From NCBI GenBank assembly GCA_019419585.1, contig DXZQ01000002.1:1-64000 (forward strand): a stretch of 64,000 bases of DNA, given 5' to 3'. How positions within the stretch are numbered: the stretch's first letter is position 1; the number at the start of each line of letters is the position of its first letter. Both the position numbers and the translations under genes were made by a program. This DNA is from Collinsella sp. (lineage in GTDB: Bacteria; Actinomycetota; Coriobacteriia; Coriobacteriales; Coriobacteriaceae). The notes beneath the pieces are model-generated. The model saw only the letters and a program-made list of their open reading frames with translations. It had not been told where the DNA came from and searched no databases. This document shows positions 42,982 through 51,079 of this stretch, piece by piece.

Positions 42982-43578
42982 TTAGGCGCTGATGATGTGG
43001 GGTAGCGGCAGGTCGTGGGCGTCGGTGGGAACGTGGTCGACACGCTGCTCGTCAAAGGCGATGCCGATGATTTGGCATGCGGGCGAGAGCATGGGCAGGT
43101 AGCGGTCATAGCAGCCGCCGCCGTAGCCCAGGCGTGCGCCGGCGCGGTCGAAGGCTACGAGTGGCACGACGACCATGTCGAGAGCTTCGGCAGGCACGAT
43201 AGGGAAGCGGCTGCTGTCGATGTCCATGGCCGCGAAGGCTCGCGTGGGGTGGTCGACAAACGGAGCTGTGGACGCATCGTCGACAGCAACTGCCCGCATG
43301 CACATGCGCTGGCCACAAGCTTCGGCGTCTGTTGCCGAGAGCATGCACGGATAGGCCACGCGCCAGCCGTGTTTGGCGGCCGCTGCGGCAAACGCGGCAG
43401 GATCGACTTCGGAACCCATCGCGGCATAGACGGCAACGGTGTGCGGCGCCGCGGCACCCGAGCTGCCCAGCAACTCAACAAGCCGCGCGCAAATGACAGC
43501 AGACTTCGCCGCCCGAACATCCAAATCAAGAGCATCGCGCCGAGCAATCATCGCCCGCCGCACTTCAGCCTTGCCCAT
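42982..43578 (-). CDS. 5-formyltetrahydrofolate cyclo-ligase
   Basis: A 198-residue enzyme that converts 5-formyl-THF to 5,10-methenyl-THF with ATP. 'MGKAEVRRAMIARRDAL' at the N-terminus, 'TVAVYAAMGSEVDPAAF', and the hallmark C-terminal 'PLVAFDRAGARLGYGGGCYDRYLPML' with nucleotide-binding Gly loop, then 'IGIAFDEQRVDHVPTDAHDLPL'. The start at 43578 lies behind GAGGAGG with 5-bp spacing. Monocistronic. Confidence 0.95.
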   Translation of the reverse strand: MGKAEVRRAMIARRDALDLDVRAAKSAVICARLVELLGSSGAAAPHTVAVYAAMGSEVDPAAFAAAAAKHGWRVAYPCMLSATDAEACGQRMCMRAVAVDDASTAPFVDHPTRAFAAMDIDSSRFPIVPAEALDMVVVPLVAFDRAGARLGYGGGCYDRYLPMLSPACQIIGIAFDEQRVDHVPTDAHDLPLPHIISA

Positions 43579-43606
43579 CCCAACCTCCTCTAGCAAACCT
43601 GCCAAA

Positions 43607-43691
43607 AAGGGACAGGTTTATTTTGGCAGGTTTTATCTGGGCAAATGTCGAAACCACCACAAAGGTGCCTGTCCCCTTTGTGGTGGTTTTG
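43607..43691. repeat. Two GGGACAGG-family hairpins upstream of the cyclo-ligase gene
   Basis: First, AACCTGCCAAAA / TTTTGGCAGGTT around AGGGACAGG, ending TTTATCTGGGCAAA as at 32735. Second, AAACCACCACAAAGG / CCTTTGTGGTGGTTT around TGCCTGTCC, running into TTTTGG. The second may terminate hicB transcription on the minus strand poorly (T-run on plus strand only). Confidence 0.82.
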
Positions 43692-43706
43692 GCCCATGCG
43701 TTAACG

Positions 43707-44036
43707 CTATAGCGCCGCAGCGATCGCTTCAGTTACAAACTTATTGAGTGACTCGCCCTTCTTTGCCGCTGCCAGCGCCGCCTGTTTGTGGAGCTCAGAG
43801 CCCGTTCTTACGTTGAACGAGCCCTTAAAAGCCCGCTCGGGCTCTTTGCCCTTCTCGGCGCAAAACTCAAGGTAATCGTCGACGGCGTCGTGGAAGCATT
43901 GCTCCACTTCTTCAGCCGTGGAGCCTTCAAATACGATTGCGTCTCTAATGCCGGCGACCATACCTGTTAGTACACGCTGCTCGGCATCGAACTCGACTGG
44001 GGCGAAATAGCCCTTGTATGCCAAAACGTTACTCAT
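43707..44036 (-). CDS. hicB: HicB-family antitoxin
   Basis: A 109-residue antitoxin: an N-terminal partial RNase-H-like fold ('YKGYFAPVEFDAEQRVLTGMVAGIRDAIVFEGSTAEEVEQCFHDAVDDYLEFCAEKG') and a ribbon-helix-helix DNA-binding end ('FNVRTGSELHKQAALAAAKKGESLNKFVTEAIAAAL'). It should neutralise HicA and repress the operon. The start at 44036 follows GGAGG and overlaps the hicA stop by 8 bp (ATGAGTAA). Toxin-first order is normal for hicAB. Confidence 0.93.
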   Translation of the reverse strand: MSNVLAYKGYFAPVEFDAEQRVLTGMVAGIRDAIVFEGSTAEEVEQCFHDAVDDYLEFCAEKGKEPERAFKGSFNVRTGSELHKQAALAAAKKGESLNKFVTEAIAAAL

Positions 44037-44292
44037 GACTGCCTCCGACATCCTGCAGAAATCGAACGATGTTTCGAATTGTCCCCGCTGTCAATTCGTC
44101 AGATGGATGAGGCGCGTGCATCACGAACATCCTGCCATCTGAGGGCCTGTAGAAGCGAACGCGCGATCCGGATGTCTTGCCTTTGCTGTCCATTTCAAAG
44201 CCATATGAGGCCATGACTTTTAAAAAATCGGCATACCGATACGTCGAAGGGCAGCTAAACAGTTGGGCGATGAGTTTATCGGCTCGAGTCAT
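44029..44292 (-). CDS. hicA: HicA-family mRNA interferase toxin
   Basis: An 87-residue double-stranded-RNA-binding-fold toxin that blocks translation by cleaving mRNA. 'ADFLKVMASYGFEMDSKGKTSGSRVRFYRPSDGRMFVMHAPHPSDELTAGTIRNIVRFL'. The position that holds the catalytic His in the classic 'GSHH' motif reads 'GSRVRF', as in a known HicA subgroup that keeps a His in 'HxPHP'; activity therefore probably relies on another His. Upstream lie a TTGCAACTA palindrome and two LexA-like boxes. Confidence 0.9.
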   Translation of the reverse strand: MTRADKLIAQLFSCPSTYRYADFLKVMASYGFEMDSKGKTSGSRVRFYRPSDGRMFVMHAPHPSDELTAGTIRNIVRFLQDVGGSHE

Positions 44293-44306
44293 CCCGCCTC
44301 ACATTC

Positions 44307-44327
44307 TGCAACTATATTCTAGTTGCA
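44307..44327 (-). promoter_or_regulatory. Probable HicB operator
   Basis: TGCAACTA-TATTC-TAGTTGCA, a perfect 8-bp inverted repeat 15 bp before the hicA start. On the minus strand TAGAAT inside it, with TTGCAT 17 bp upstream, can serve as -10 and -35, so HicB binding here would block the promoter. Confidence 0.65.
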
Positions 44328-44357
44328 ATTTAAATCCGATGCAATCACCCATACTAT

Positions 44358-44388
44358 AGAACATGTGTACGTATAGAACAAGTGTTCG
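44358..44388 (-). promoter_or_regulatory. Two tandem LexA-like (SOS) boxes upstream of hicAB
   Basis: AGAACATGTGTACG at 44358-44371 and AGAACAAGTGTTCG at 44375-44388 lie in a 17-bp tandem repeat beginning TATAGAACA. The second fits the Gram-positive LexA consensus CGAAC-N4-GTTCG at 9 of 10 fixed positions; the first is weaker. They sit just upstream of the inferred -35. Confidence 0.5.
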
Positions 44389-44389
44389 A

Positions 44390-44430
44390 ACCACTACAAA
44401 GGGGGCTGTCCCCTTTGTAGTGGTTTTGCT
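44390..44430. repeat. CACTACAAAGGG hairpin (GGGACAGG family)
   Basis: AACCACTACAAAGGG / CCCTTTGTAGTGGTT around GGCTGTC, ending TTTTGC. It lies between the 3' end of the M16 gene and the hicAB promoter. Related to the hairpins at 24496 and 43657. Confidence 0.82.
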
Positions 44431-44438
44431 TGCTGTGG

Positions 44439-47400
44439 TTAGCCCATCAGGTCGACTACGTTGAAGTTGGCGTTGCTCTTGGCGATGACGTCTCGGCCGC
44501 CAAAGACGCAGGTGGGCGACTCGGCTGCGATGCGCGTCACGTCGGCGCCGAGCGAGCGCAGCTCACCGGGCGTGGCGGCGAGCATCTGGGCGCGACGCTC
44601 CTCGCGCGCATGCGGATCGAGCCCGGCCAGGTAGGTCGTGTTGCGGCGCTTGGTGAGCGCGTACGGCTTCACCGGCGCGTCCATGCCGCTCACGCAGCTC
44701 ACGATAAAGCCCTCAAAGGCGGCTTCGTCGGGCTCAAAGCTGCCAAGCCATGCACCCGCGCGCTCCACGCGCTCAATCGAAGGATCGATCGCCGGGTCGC
44801 GGTAGGTGTAGAACGCCGCCTGACGCTCACCTGCCGCGCGGAATCCGCAGCCGTACGCCCCGCCCTTCACGCGGATCTCGTTCCACAGGTAGTCGTAGGA
44901 GAGCGCGTTGGCAGCCACGGCCCAGGCTCCCGTCACGTCAATGCCCAGACGACGCGGGTCGCACGCGCTTGCCGCAAAGCAAATGTCGCTGGGAATGACA
45001 AAGGCCTCGTGACGGTCGCGCGGCGTCGGCACCACGAGTGCGTCGCGGCCGGCATCGACGTCGTCGCCAGCGTCCAGCCCCAGGTTACCCGCGGCATCCC
45101 AGTACGCGTCAAAGTCCTCGTCGCTGCCGGTAAAGCTCGCCATGCAGCCATCGGCTACAAAGATACGATCCGCCAGCTCGGCAAGCTTGGCGCGCAGGTC
45201 GTCCAGGCGCTCGTCAAAGTGCTCGAGCAGATCGCGCAGGAACAGGTAGAAGTCTACGCCCGAAAGCTGCTCGCGCACTACGGCCGAAGGCGAGCTGTAA
45301 CTCATCGCGCGACCCAGCGCCGCCGAGTGACCGTTGTTGATAAAGCCCTGCTCAAGCCCAATGCGAATCTGCGTGAGCACGTCGCGCACGCGGTCGGCGT
45401 CGGCGTCTGCCAACAGCGTGCTCGACCACACCTCGCGCGGCAGGCCCGCCAGCGCATCGATCTTCTCGGACAGGGCACCGGCGCTCACCAGCAGGTAGGG
45501 GCGCACGCCGTCCACGTCGGGCTGCGTCATGACCTCGGTCGTAAAGCTCAAAAAGCCCAGCTTGCCGGCGAGCAGGTTGTCGAGTTCCTCGGCCGAATGC
45601 TCGCGCGTGGGCAGCTGCTTAAGCAGGCGGCAGAGCAACGTCACATAGGGCAGGTCCTCAAACGTGACGCAGCTCAGGTCGAAATACTGCATGGCGTAGG
45701 CCAAGCGGTTGGTGGGGATGCCGTGGCGCAGGCAGGGGATGGGCGCGGTCGTGTCCACAACGAGCGGCGGCTCGGGGCGCGCCGCGCCAATGTCGGACAC
45801 GCGCAGACGCGGCAGCGTGGCCTTGTCCTCGGGCGTGTCCTCCGCCTCCTGCGCGGCACGCAGCGCGGCCGTGCGCTCGACCACGTCGGCCAGCTCGGCA
45901 TCGGTCATGGCATCGCGCTTGGCTGCCAGCTCGGCGGCCTCGGCGCCCTCCGAACCCTCAGCGGCGTCCACCGGAACCAGCTCGACGAGCGCCATGTGAT
46001 CGTTCTGCAGCACCAGCTCGCGCAGCAGGTCTTCAAAATAGCTGCCGTCCAGCTCGCCGCGCAGCTCCTCGTACACCGGGCCGTACTTGAGTGCCAGCGT
46101 CACGGCGTCGTCATCGTAGAGCCACGTGCTCAGCGCGTCGCACGCAATGGCCACGCCGTCGGCGATGCCGTAGTCGCGCTGGCGCAGGTCGTATTCGTTG
46201 CTGCTGATGATGGCTTCCAGGCGCTCGCGCGGAACGCCGTGCTCGCACAGGTCGCGGCAGGCGTCCTGGAACACGCGGCGCAGCTCGCGCGCCACGCCGG
46301 GCTGCGCGTTCTGCAGCATGATGAGCTCGTAGGGCTGCAGGCACTCGGCCGCGGTGTAGCTCACCACGTTGCCGCCCAGGCCGGCGGCTAGGATGGCCTT
46401 CTTAACCGGCGCCTCGTTGGAGCCCAGCAGCGCCTCGAATAGGATGTCCGCGGCGATCGTGCGCTTGCGGTCGAGCGCGCTGCCCAGCACCAGGCCCAGG
46501 CCCACCAGGGCGTTCTCGGGCGTGGTGGCCATCTTGACACGCTTGTACTCGCAGGTCACGGGTGCCTGCACGCCCAGCGGATTGGGCGCCAGCGCGGACG
46601 GGTCCTCGCCGGCGGCGACGGCTGCGTCCATGCGGCGGCTCGCGGCGCTTGACTGCGACAGATAACGCTCGTCCAAAAAGGCCAGCGCGCGGTCCACGTC
46701 CAGGTCGCCGTAGAGCGTGATGTAGGAGTTGGAAGGATTGTAATGGCGCGCGTGCGTGTCCAGGAACTGCTCGTAGGTGAGCGCGGGAATCGCGCGCGGG
46801 TCGCCGCCGCTCTCGTGCGCATAGGCGGTGTCGGGATAGAGCGCGGCGTTAACGGCATCGTCCAGCACGCTCATGGGGTCGGACAGCGCGCCCTTCATTT
46901 CGTTGAACACCACGCCGTTGTAGCGCAGCGTGCCCTCGCGCAGGTTCGCGGAGCTGTCGCTGCCCTCGATCTCGACGCTCTCCGGCAGGTCCAGCTCGTA
47001 GTGCCAGCCCTCCTGCTCAAAAATGGTGGGCTTGGTATAGATGGCCGGGTTGAACACCGCGTCCAGATACACGTCCATCAGGTTGTACAGATCCTGCTCG
47101 TTGGTGGTGGCGACAGGGTAGATGGTTTTGTCGGGGTAGGTCATGGCGTTGAGAAACGTCTGCATGGAGCTCTTGATCAGGTCGACAAACGGCTCCTTGA
47201 CGGGGAACTTAGCCGATCCGCACAACACCGAGTGCTCAAGAATATGGAACACGCCGGTAGAATCGGCCGGCGGCGTCTTAAAGCCAATGGCAAAAGCCTT
47301 GTTCTCGTCGTCGCACGCCAGGTACAGCAGGCGCGCGCCCGATGCGGCGTGGCGCAGCACGTAGGCGTCCGAGTCGAGCTCGGGCACGGTCTCGCAGCGC

Positions 47401-47483
47401 TCGACGGCAAAGCCGTGGCAGGTGGTGCCGGGCACCAGCAGTGCGGCGGCAGCGGCGCGCGGGTCGGTTGAGGTGGTGAGCAT
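44439..47483 (-). CDS. M16C insulinase-family zinc peptidase (presequence-protease-like)
   Basis: A 1014-residue peptidase, the size of the single-chain M16C group (PreP/Cym1-like). The inverted zinc motif HILEH is at residues 80-84 ('STGVFHILEHSVLCGSAKFPVKEPF'), with 'LNAMTYPDKTIYPVATTNEQDLYNLMDVYLDAVF' behind it supplying the distal Glu region; three further M16 repeats follow. No signal peptide, so it acts on peptides in the cytoplasm or after uptake. The start at 47483 is set by AAAGGAGACTGCAT. Longer in-frame starts run through GAGCGTGG repeats and are rejected. Confidence 0.93.
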   Translation of the reverse strand: MLTTSTDPRAAAAALLVPGTTCHGFAVERCETVPELDSDAYVLRHAASGARLLYLACDDENKAFAIGFKTPPADSTGVFHILEHSVLCGSAKFPVKEPFVDLIKSSMQTFLNAMTYPDKTIYPVATTNEQDLYNLMDVYLDAVFNPAIYTKPTIFEQEGWHYELDLPESVEIEGSDSSANLREGTLRYNGVVFNEMKGALSDPMSVLDDAVNAALYPDTAYAHESGGDPRAIPALTYEQFLDTHARHYNPSNSYITLYGDLDVDRALAFLDERYLSQSSAASRRMDAAVAAGEDPSALAPNPLGVQAPVTCEYKRVKMATTPENALVGLGLVLGSALDRKRTIAADILFEALLGSNEAPVKKAILAAGLGGNVVSYTAAECLQPYELIMLQNAQPGVARELRRVFQDACRDLCEHGVPRERLEAIISSNEYDLRQRDYGIADGVAIACDALSTWLYDDDAVTLALKYGPVYEELRGELDGSYFEDLLRELVLQNDHMALVELVPVDAAEGSEGAEAAELAAKRDAMTDAELADVVERTAALRAAQEAEDTPEDKATLPRLRVSDIGAARPEPPLVVDTTAPIPCLRHGIPTNRLAYAMQYFDLSCVTFEDLPYVTLLCRLLKQLPTREHSAEELDNLLAGKLGFLSFTTEVMTQPDVDGVRPYLLVSAGALSEKIDALAGLPREVWSSTLLADADADRVRDVLTQIRIGLEQGFINNGHSAALGRAMSYSSPSAVVREQLSGVDFYLFLRDLLEHFDERLDDLRAKLAELADRIFVADGCMASFTGSDEDFDAYWDAAGNLGLDAGDDVDAGRDALVVPTPRDRHEAFVIPSDICFAASACDPRRLGIDVTGAWAVAANALSYDYLWNEIRVKGGAYGCGFRAAGERQAAFYTYRDPAIDPSIERVERAGAWLGSFEPDEAAFEGFIVSCVSGMDAPVKPYALTKRRNTTYLAGLDPHAREERRAQMLAATPGELRSLGADVTRIAAESPTCVFGGRDVIAKSNANFNVVDLMG

Positions 47484-47573
47484 ATGCAGTCTCCTTTGAC
47501 GCCCCAGCGGGGGCGAATCGAGTCGAATCCTCGAGAGTATACCCATATGGGGCCCTCGACCAATCTGCCGGAT

Positions 47574-47688
47574 GAGCGTGGATTTTCGGACACACGAGCG
47601 TGGAAATTCGGACGCCTGCCGAATGACAGTGGATTTTCGGACGAAATCGACCGTCAAAAGCCTAGAAACCGTCCAAATAACCACGCTC
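47574..47688 (+). repeat. GAGCGTGG units upstream of the M16 gene
   Basis: GAGCGTGG at 47574 and 47596 (22 bp apart), a degenerate GACAGTGG at 47625 (29 bp further), and an inverted CCACGCTC at 47681-47688. No B hairpin follows here. Confidence 0.8.
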
Positions 47689-47694
47689 GTGTGT

Positions 47695-47755
47695 CAACTA
47701 CGTATCTCGCACCTCACATTCATCTCTACGACGAGGGATGAATGTGAGACAGGTA
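47695..47755 (+). repeat. CTCACATTCATC inverted repeat, ACGAGAG-block relative
   Basis: CTCACATTCATC at 47713-47724 and GATGAATGTGAG at 47737-47748 are perfect 12-bp arms around TCTACGACGAGG. Its position right after an inverted GAGCGTGG unit and its ATCTC / ACGAG pattern parallel the block at 52834. From 47756 to 47940 is AT-rich leader with no gene. Confidence 0.75.
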
Positions 47756-47964
47756 GAAGATAAAAATCAATCGGCTTATCGGATGCATATACCGCCATCA
47801 GATTGAAGTTGTATGCGGAAATGGATGGACTCTACACCGCTTACGCAAAATAACCCCTCGTTTGCTAAAACATTATAGGAAATGGCGTGGAGTGCTAAAA
47901 AGTTCTAATACAATATAAGCCATTTATCTATAAGCTGCTGATTTCTTGTAAAGGTATGGTTGAT

Positions 47965-48669
47965 ATGGTTGAAGCAAATAGCGTTATCCCCCTGTACAAA
48001 CAGATTGCTCGTGCGCTTTCTGATTCGATCGCCAACGGCACGTACCGCCCGGGAGATAAGCTCCCGACCGAGGCGGAGCTTATCGAGCAATTTGGCGTGA
48101 GCCGAATAACGGTTCGCTCCGCAATTAAAGAAATGGAAGATGCCGGGCTTGTTGAGAGGGCCCGTGGCAAGGGCACGTTTGTTTCGTCGGACACGCAGAT
48201 GTATGCCGCGGACGACCGTGAGAGCTTTACCCATTCGTGCCAGCTTGCGGGCAAACAGGCGTCTACCAGGGTTCTCGAAATGGGCTGGGACTTCCCAAGC
48301 CTGCGAGACGCGAAGTTCCTGGGCGTAGACGATACCCAAAAGGTATTGCGTAGTCGTCGTCTACGCCTTGTGGATGGCAAGCCCACGATGCTGGAAACCA
48401 ATAGCTATTCCGCTGCGCTTTCTTTTTTGGAGCATGAGTCCCTCGATGATTCGCTGATGGCGGTACTCGATCGCCAGGGGATCAAGATGGGCCCCAACAC
48501 GCGTACGCTCGAGGTCTGCTATGCGAGCGAGCTCGAGGCGGCATACCTTAACGTGGAGCTGGACTCTTCGCTGCTTCTGTTTGTCGATAGGCGCTATGCC
48601 CCAAGCGGCGAGCCGCTCTTCATCTCCCGTCAGGTGTACTGCACCGAGCGACTGAAGTTCTACTTGTAA
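47965..48669 (+). CDS. GntR/HutC-family regulator with UTRA domain (locus 4)
   Basis: A 234-residue regulator: 'PLYKQIARALSDSIANGTYRPGDKLPTEAELIEQFGVSRITVRSAIKEMEDAGLVERARGKGTFVS' and a UTRA domain with 'TRTLEVCYASELEAAYLNVELDSSLLLFVDRRYAPSGEPLFISRQVYCTERLKFYL', close in sequence to the regulator at 24555. ATG 47965 gives about 10-bp spacing to AAAGG; ATG 47956 is too near it. First gene of the second PTS-SIS locus. ACAATATA recurs in its own leader (47921) and upstream of the EIIA gene (48770), a candidate operator. Confidence 0.92.
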   Translation: MVEANSVIPLYKQIARALSDSIANGTYRPGDKLPTEAELIEQFGVSRITVRSAIKEMEDAGLVERARGKGTFVSSDTQMYAADDRESFTHSCQLAGKQASTRVLEMGWDFPSLRDAKFLGVDDTQKVLRSRRLRLVDGKPTMLETNSYSAALSFLEHESLDDSLMAVLDRQGIKMGPNTRTLEVCYASELEAAYLNVELDSSLLLFVDRRYAPSGEPLFISRQVYCTERLKFYL

Positions 48670-48804
48670 ATTAGAGATAGATTGGTCGATTTACCGACTA
48701 ATTGTTACCGTTCGCGGATTTGGAAAATAGACACGCCGCATAGGGTAGATTGCTAATATACTTTGTTATGACAATATAGTACGTCCTATTGGTATTGGAG
48801 AACT

Positions 48805-49224
48805 ATGAATAAGATATTGCTAGCGAGTCATGGTTATCTCGCCCAAGGCATGAAAAGCTCTCTGGAGATTCTGATGGGCACCAACGACCGAATCGAGTGC
48901 CTGTGCGCCTATGTCGATGACGATTCAAGGGACGTCGCGGCGTTGATTGATGCATGGATGGAGACGAGGGACCCTGCCGACTCTTGGTTTGTCGTGACTG
49001 ACATCTTTGGCGGCTCTGTAAACAACGAATTCATTCAGAGGCAGACTGCCGAATCGTTTACGTTGATCGCCGGAATGAACTTGCCGCTGCTGGTGGAAAT
49101 GGTTACACAGCTGGACTCCCTGGATGCGGGCAAGGCCAAAGCCGCGGTCGAGGGATCGCGTTCGTTTATTCAGCTTTGCGAGGCGGCGGACATGCTTGCC
49201 GGCGCCGAGGAAGAAGATTTCTAG
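48805..49224 (+). CDS. PTS mannose-family EIIA
   Basis: A 139-residue EIIA phosphocarrier with phospho-His9 in 'ILLASHGYLAQG' and the 'VVTDIFGGSVNNEF' loop. It is separate here, unlike the fused EIIAB at 28156. It takes phosphate from HPr and gives it to the EIIB encoded 71 bp downstream. TTGGAGAACT precedes the ATG. The 135-bp leader contains TTATGACAATATAGTACG near the presumed promoter. Confidence 0.94.
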   Translation: MNKILLASHGYLAQGMKSSLEILMGTNDRIECLCAYVDDDSRDVAALIDAWMETRDPADSWFVVTDIFGGSVNNEFIQRQTAESFTLIAGMNLPLLVEMVTQLDSLDAGKAKAAVEGSRSFIQLCEAADMLAGAEEEDF

Positions 49225-49295
49225 TTAGTTCTGGTTCGAGCCCTAGCTAAGGGTCACACCTGTCATTCCCTTTATCACGTGCGGAGATGATAACG

Positions 49296-49769
49296 ATGAT
49301 TAAGCTTACGAGAGTTGATTACCGACTGATTCACGGCCAAGTTGCCATGTCCTGGACTCACGCTTTGGATGTAGATTGCATCCTGCTCGCCAGCGATGCT
49401 GTGGCAAAAGACGACATGAGGAAGGCGGCCTTGAGACTCGCCCGCCCCAACGGCGTTAAACTCGTCATCAAGGATGTTGACGCTGCTATCGAGGCGCTCA
49501 ACAGCGGCGTTACCGACAAGTATTCGCTGTTTATCATCGCTGAGACGATTGAAGATGTCTATCGTCTCGCTAAGGGTTGCAAAGACATCAAAGAGATCAA
49601 TCTGGGTGGAACCCGAAAGACCCCCGAGACCACGCTTCATCCGACCCCTGCAATCTTCGCGACCGAGAAAGATGCCGAGCATATCCAAGAACTCCTGGGC
49701 GATGGCGTGGCCATCGAAATCCGTCAGGTTCCCAATGACGCTAAGGTGTTTGCCAAGGACGTTTTTTAG
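49296..49769 (+). CDS. PTS mannose-family EIIB
   Basis: A 157-residue EIIB with phospho-His13 in 'RVDYRLIHGQVAMSW'. It receives phosphate from EIIA and passes it to the incoming sugar. ATG 49296 has 9-bp spacing to CGGAG; ATG 49287 is too close. It is followed by a terminator, so IIA-IIB and SIS-IIC-IID may be separate transcripts or linked by read-through. Confidence 0.93.
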   Translation: MIKLTRVDYRLIHGQVAMSWTHALDVDCILLASDAVAKDDMRKAALRLARPNGVKLVIKDVDAAIEALNSGVTDKYSLFIIAETIEDVYRLAKGCKDIKEINLGGTRKTPETTLHPTPAIFATEKDAEHIQELLGDGVAIEIRQVPNDAKVFAKDVF

Positions 49770-49818
49770 CCGAAAACATGCTGGTGCTCGGTATTTATTG
49801 AACCGATACTCTATGTCT

Positions 49819-49856
49819 AAGCCCGTCGATCATTTGATCGGCGGGCTTTTTATTAA
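49819..49856 (+). terminator. Intrinsic terminator after EIIB
   Basis: AGCCCGTCGATC - ATTT - GATCGGCGGGCT (one G-U or mismatch), followed by TTTTATT. Confidence 0.85.
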
Positions 49857-49963
49857 AGAAAAATCAAAAAAATCTGAAATAGTTCTTGCATAGTTAGTTA
49901 TATAAAGTATTATAACGTCATGGGATGAATGAAGGGTTCATCCAAGTGAGTTAGGAGTAAGGG

Positions 49964-50998
49964 ATGTTCAATTTCGATGAGCCTCGTTACGAGAAGGTTG
50001 TGAGCGATGCCCTCGCTCTCCGTCCTCAGATTGAGGCTGCCGTGGACGAGGTCTGCGAGCAGGGTTATTCCAACATCTTCTTCATCGGCTGCGGCGGCAC
50101 CTGGGCCCACACGCTCCCGATGAAGTATTGGGTCGAGACCACCACGGCCGACGTCGATGTCCACTGCGAGATCGCCGCAGAGTTCCTCGCCTGCCCGCCC
50201 AAGACCTTCAACAAGGATTCTGTCTGCGTCTTCTCCACCCGTACTGGCACCACCCCCGAGATCATTGAGGCTGCCAAGTTCTGCCAGGAGCAGGGCGCCC
50301 GCACGCTGATGTATGTCTCCAACGACAACACCCCGGCCACCGAGTACGCCGATTACAAGTTCTTCAGCTTCGCCGAGGACGACGTTCTGTGCGAGGCCAT
50401 CTACACCTACCAGATCACGCTGGTCGCCCGCTTCCTCAAGAACGCCGGCGCCTTCCCCAAGTACGACACCTTCATGGAAGAGTTCGGCAACATCGCTCCG
50501 TACCTCATCAAGGCCAAGGACGCTCAGGACGAGCGCTGCGCCGCCATGGCCGAGGACTTCAAGGACACCGACTACCACATGGTAATCGGCTCCGGCATGC
50601 TCTGGGGTGAGGCCTACGACTACGCCATGTGCATCCTCGAGGAGATGCAGTGGATCAAGACCAAGTCCATCCACGCCGCCGAGTTCTTCCACGGCACCAT
50701 CGAGCTGTGCGAGGAGGGCACGAGCCTCATCATGCTCTACGGCGAGGACGACACCCGTAAGCTCATGGACCGCGTGGACAACTTCACTCACATGCTCGCC
50801 GACGAGAAGGGCGTCAACGTCCGCGTGAACAAGTTTGACACCGCCGAGGTTGAGCTGCCGTTCAGCGACCCCGAGTTCCGCAAGATCGTCTCCCCGATGG
50901 TCACCTACACCATCACCGAGCGTCTGAGCTGCCATCTCGAGCACGTCCGTAACCACCCGCTCACCACGCGTCGTTACTATCACCAGATGAACTACTAA
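49964..50998 (+). CDS. SIS-domain Amadori deglycase-like protein (FrlB/FraB-like, copy 4)
   Basis: A 344-residue tandem SIS protein, slightly longer at the N-terminus than the others. Glu227 ('LEEMQW') and His243 ('AEFFHGTIE') keep the 16-residue spacing of FraB; 'GCGGTWAHTL' and 'STRTGTTPEII' bind the sugar phosphate. It sits between EIIB and EIIC of the second PTS, so its substrate is almost certainly the phosphorylated product of that PTS. TTAGGAGTAAGGG precedes the ATG. A separate promoter is likely because a terminator lies before it; ATTATAACGTC upstream resembles the TATAACG sites of locus 2. Confidence 0.9.
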   Translation: MFNFDEPRYEKVVSDALALRPQIEAAVDEVCEQGYSNIFFIGCGGTWAHTLPMKYWVETTTADVDVHCEIAAEFLACPPKTFNKDSVCVFSTRTGTTPEIIEAAKFCQEQGARTLMYVSNDNTPATEYADYKFFSFAEDDVLCEAIYTYQITLVARFLKNAGAFPKYDTFMEEFGNIAPYLIKAKDAQDERCAAMAEDFKDTDYHMVIGSGMLWGEAYDYAMCILEEMQWIKTKSIHAAEFFHGTIELCEEGTSLIMLYGEDDTRKLMDRVDNFTHMLADEKGVNVRVNKFDTAEVELPFSDPEFRKIVSPMVTYTITERLSCHLEHVRNHPLTTRRYYHQMNY

Positions 50999-51079
50999 TC
51001 CTCTCAAATTGCTGCGATTGTCTGCAGGCGAGCTGCGCAGAACGCCTCGCTTGCAGACCTATTTCTGGGGTTGATCGAA

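Noticed and set aside
44430..46391. A 653-codon open frame on the plus strand opposite the M16 peptidase gene
   Set aside because: Same shadow effect; the minus-strand gene has HxxEH and full family length, the plus-strand frame shows no domain.
47484..47684. An N-terminal extension of the M16 peptidase
   Set aside because: The extra 67 codons run through GAGCGTGG repeats and lack the conserved start; a clear AAAGGAG site precedes the start at 47483.
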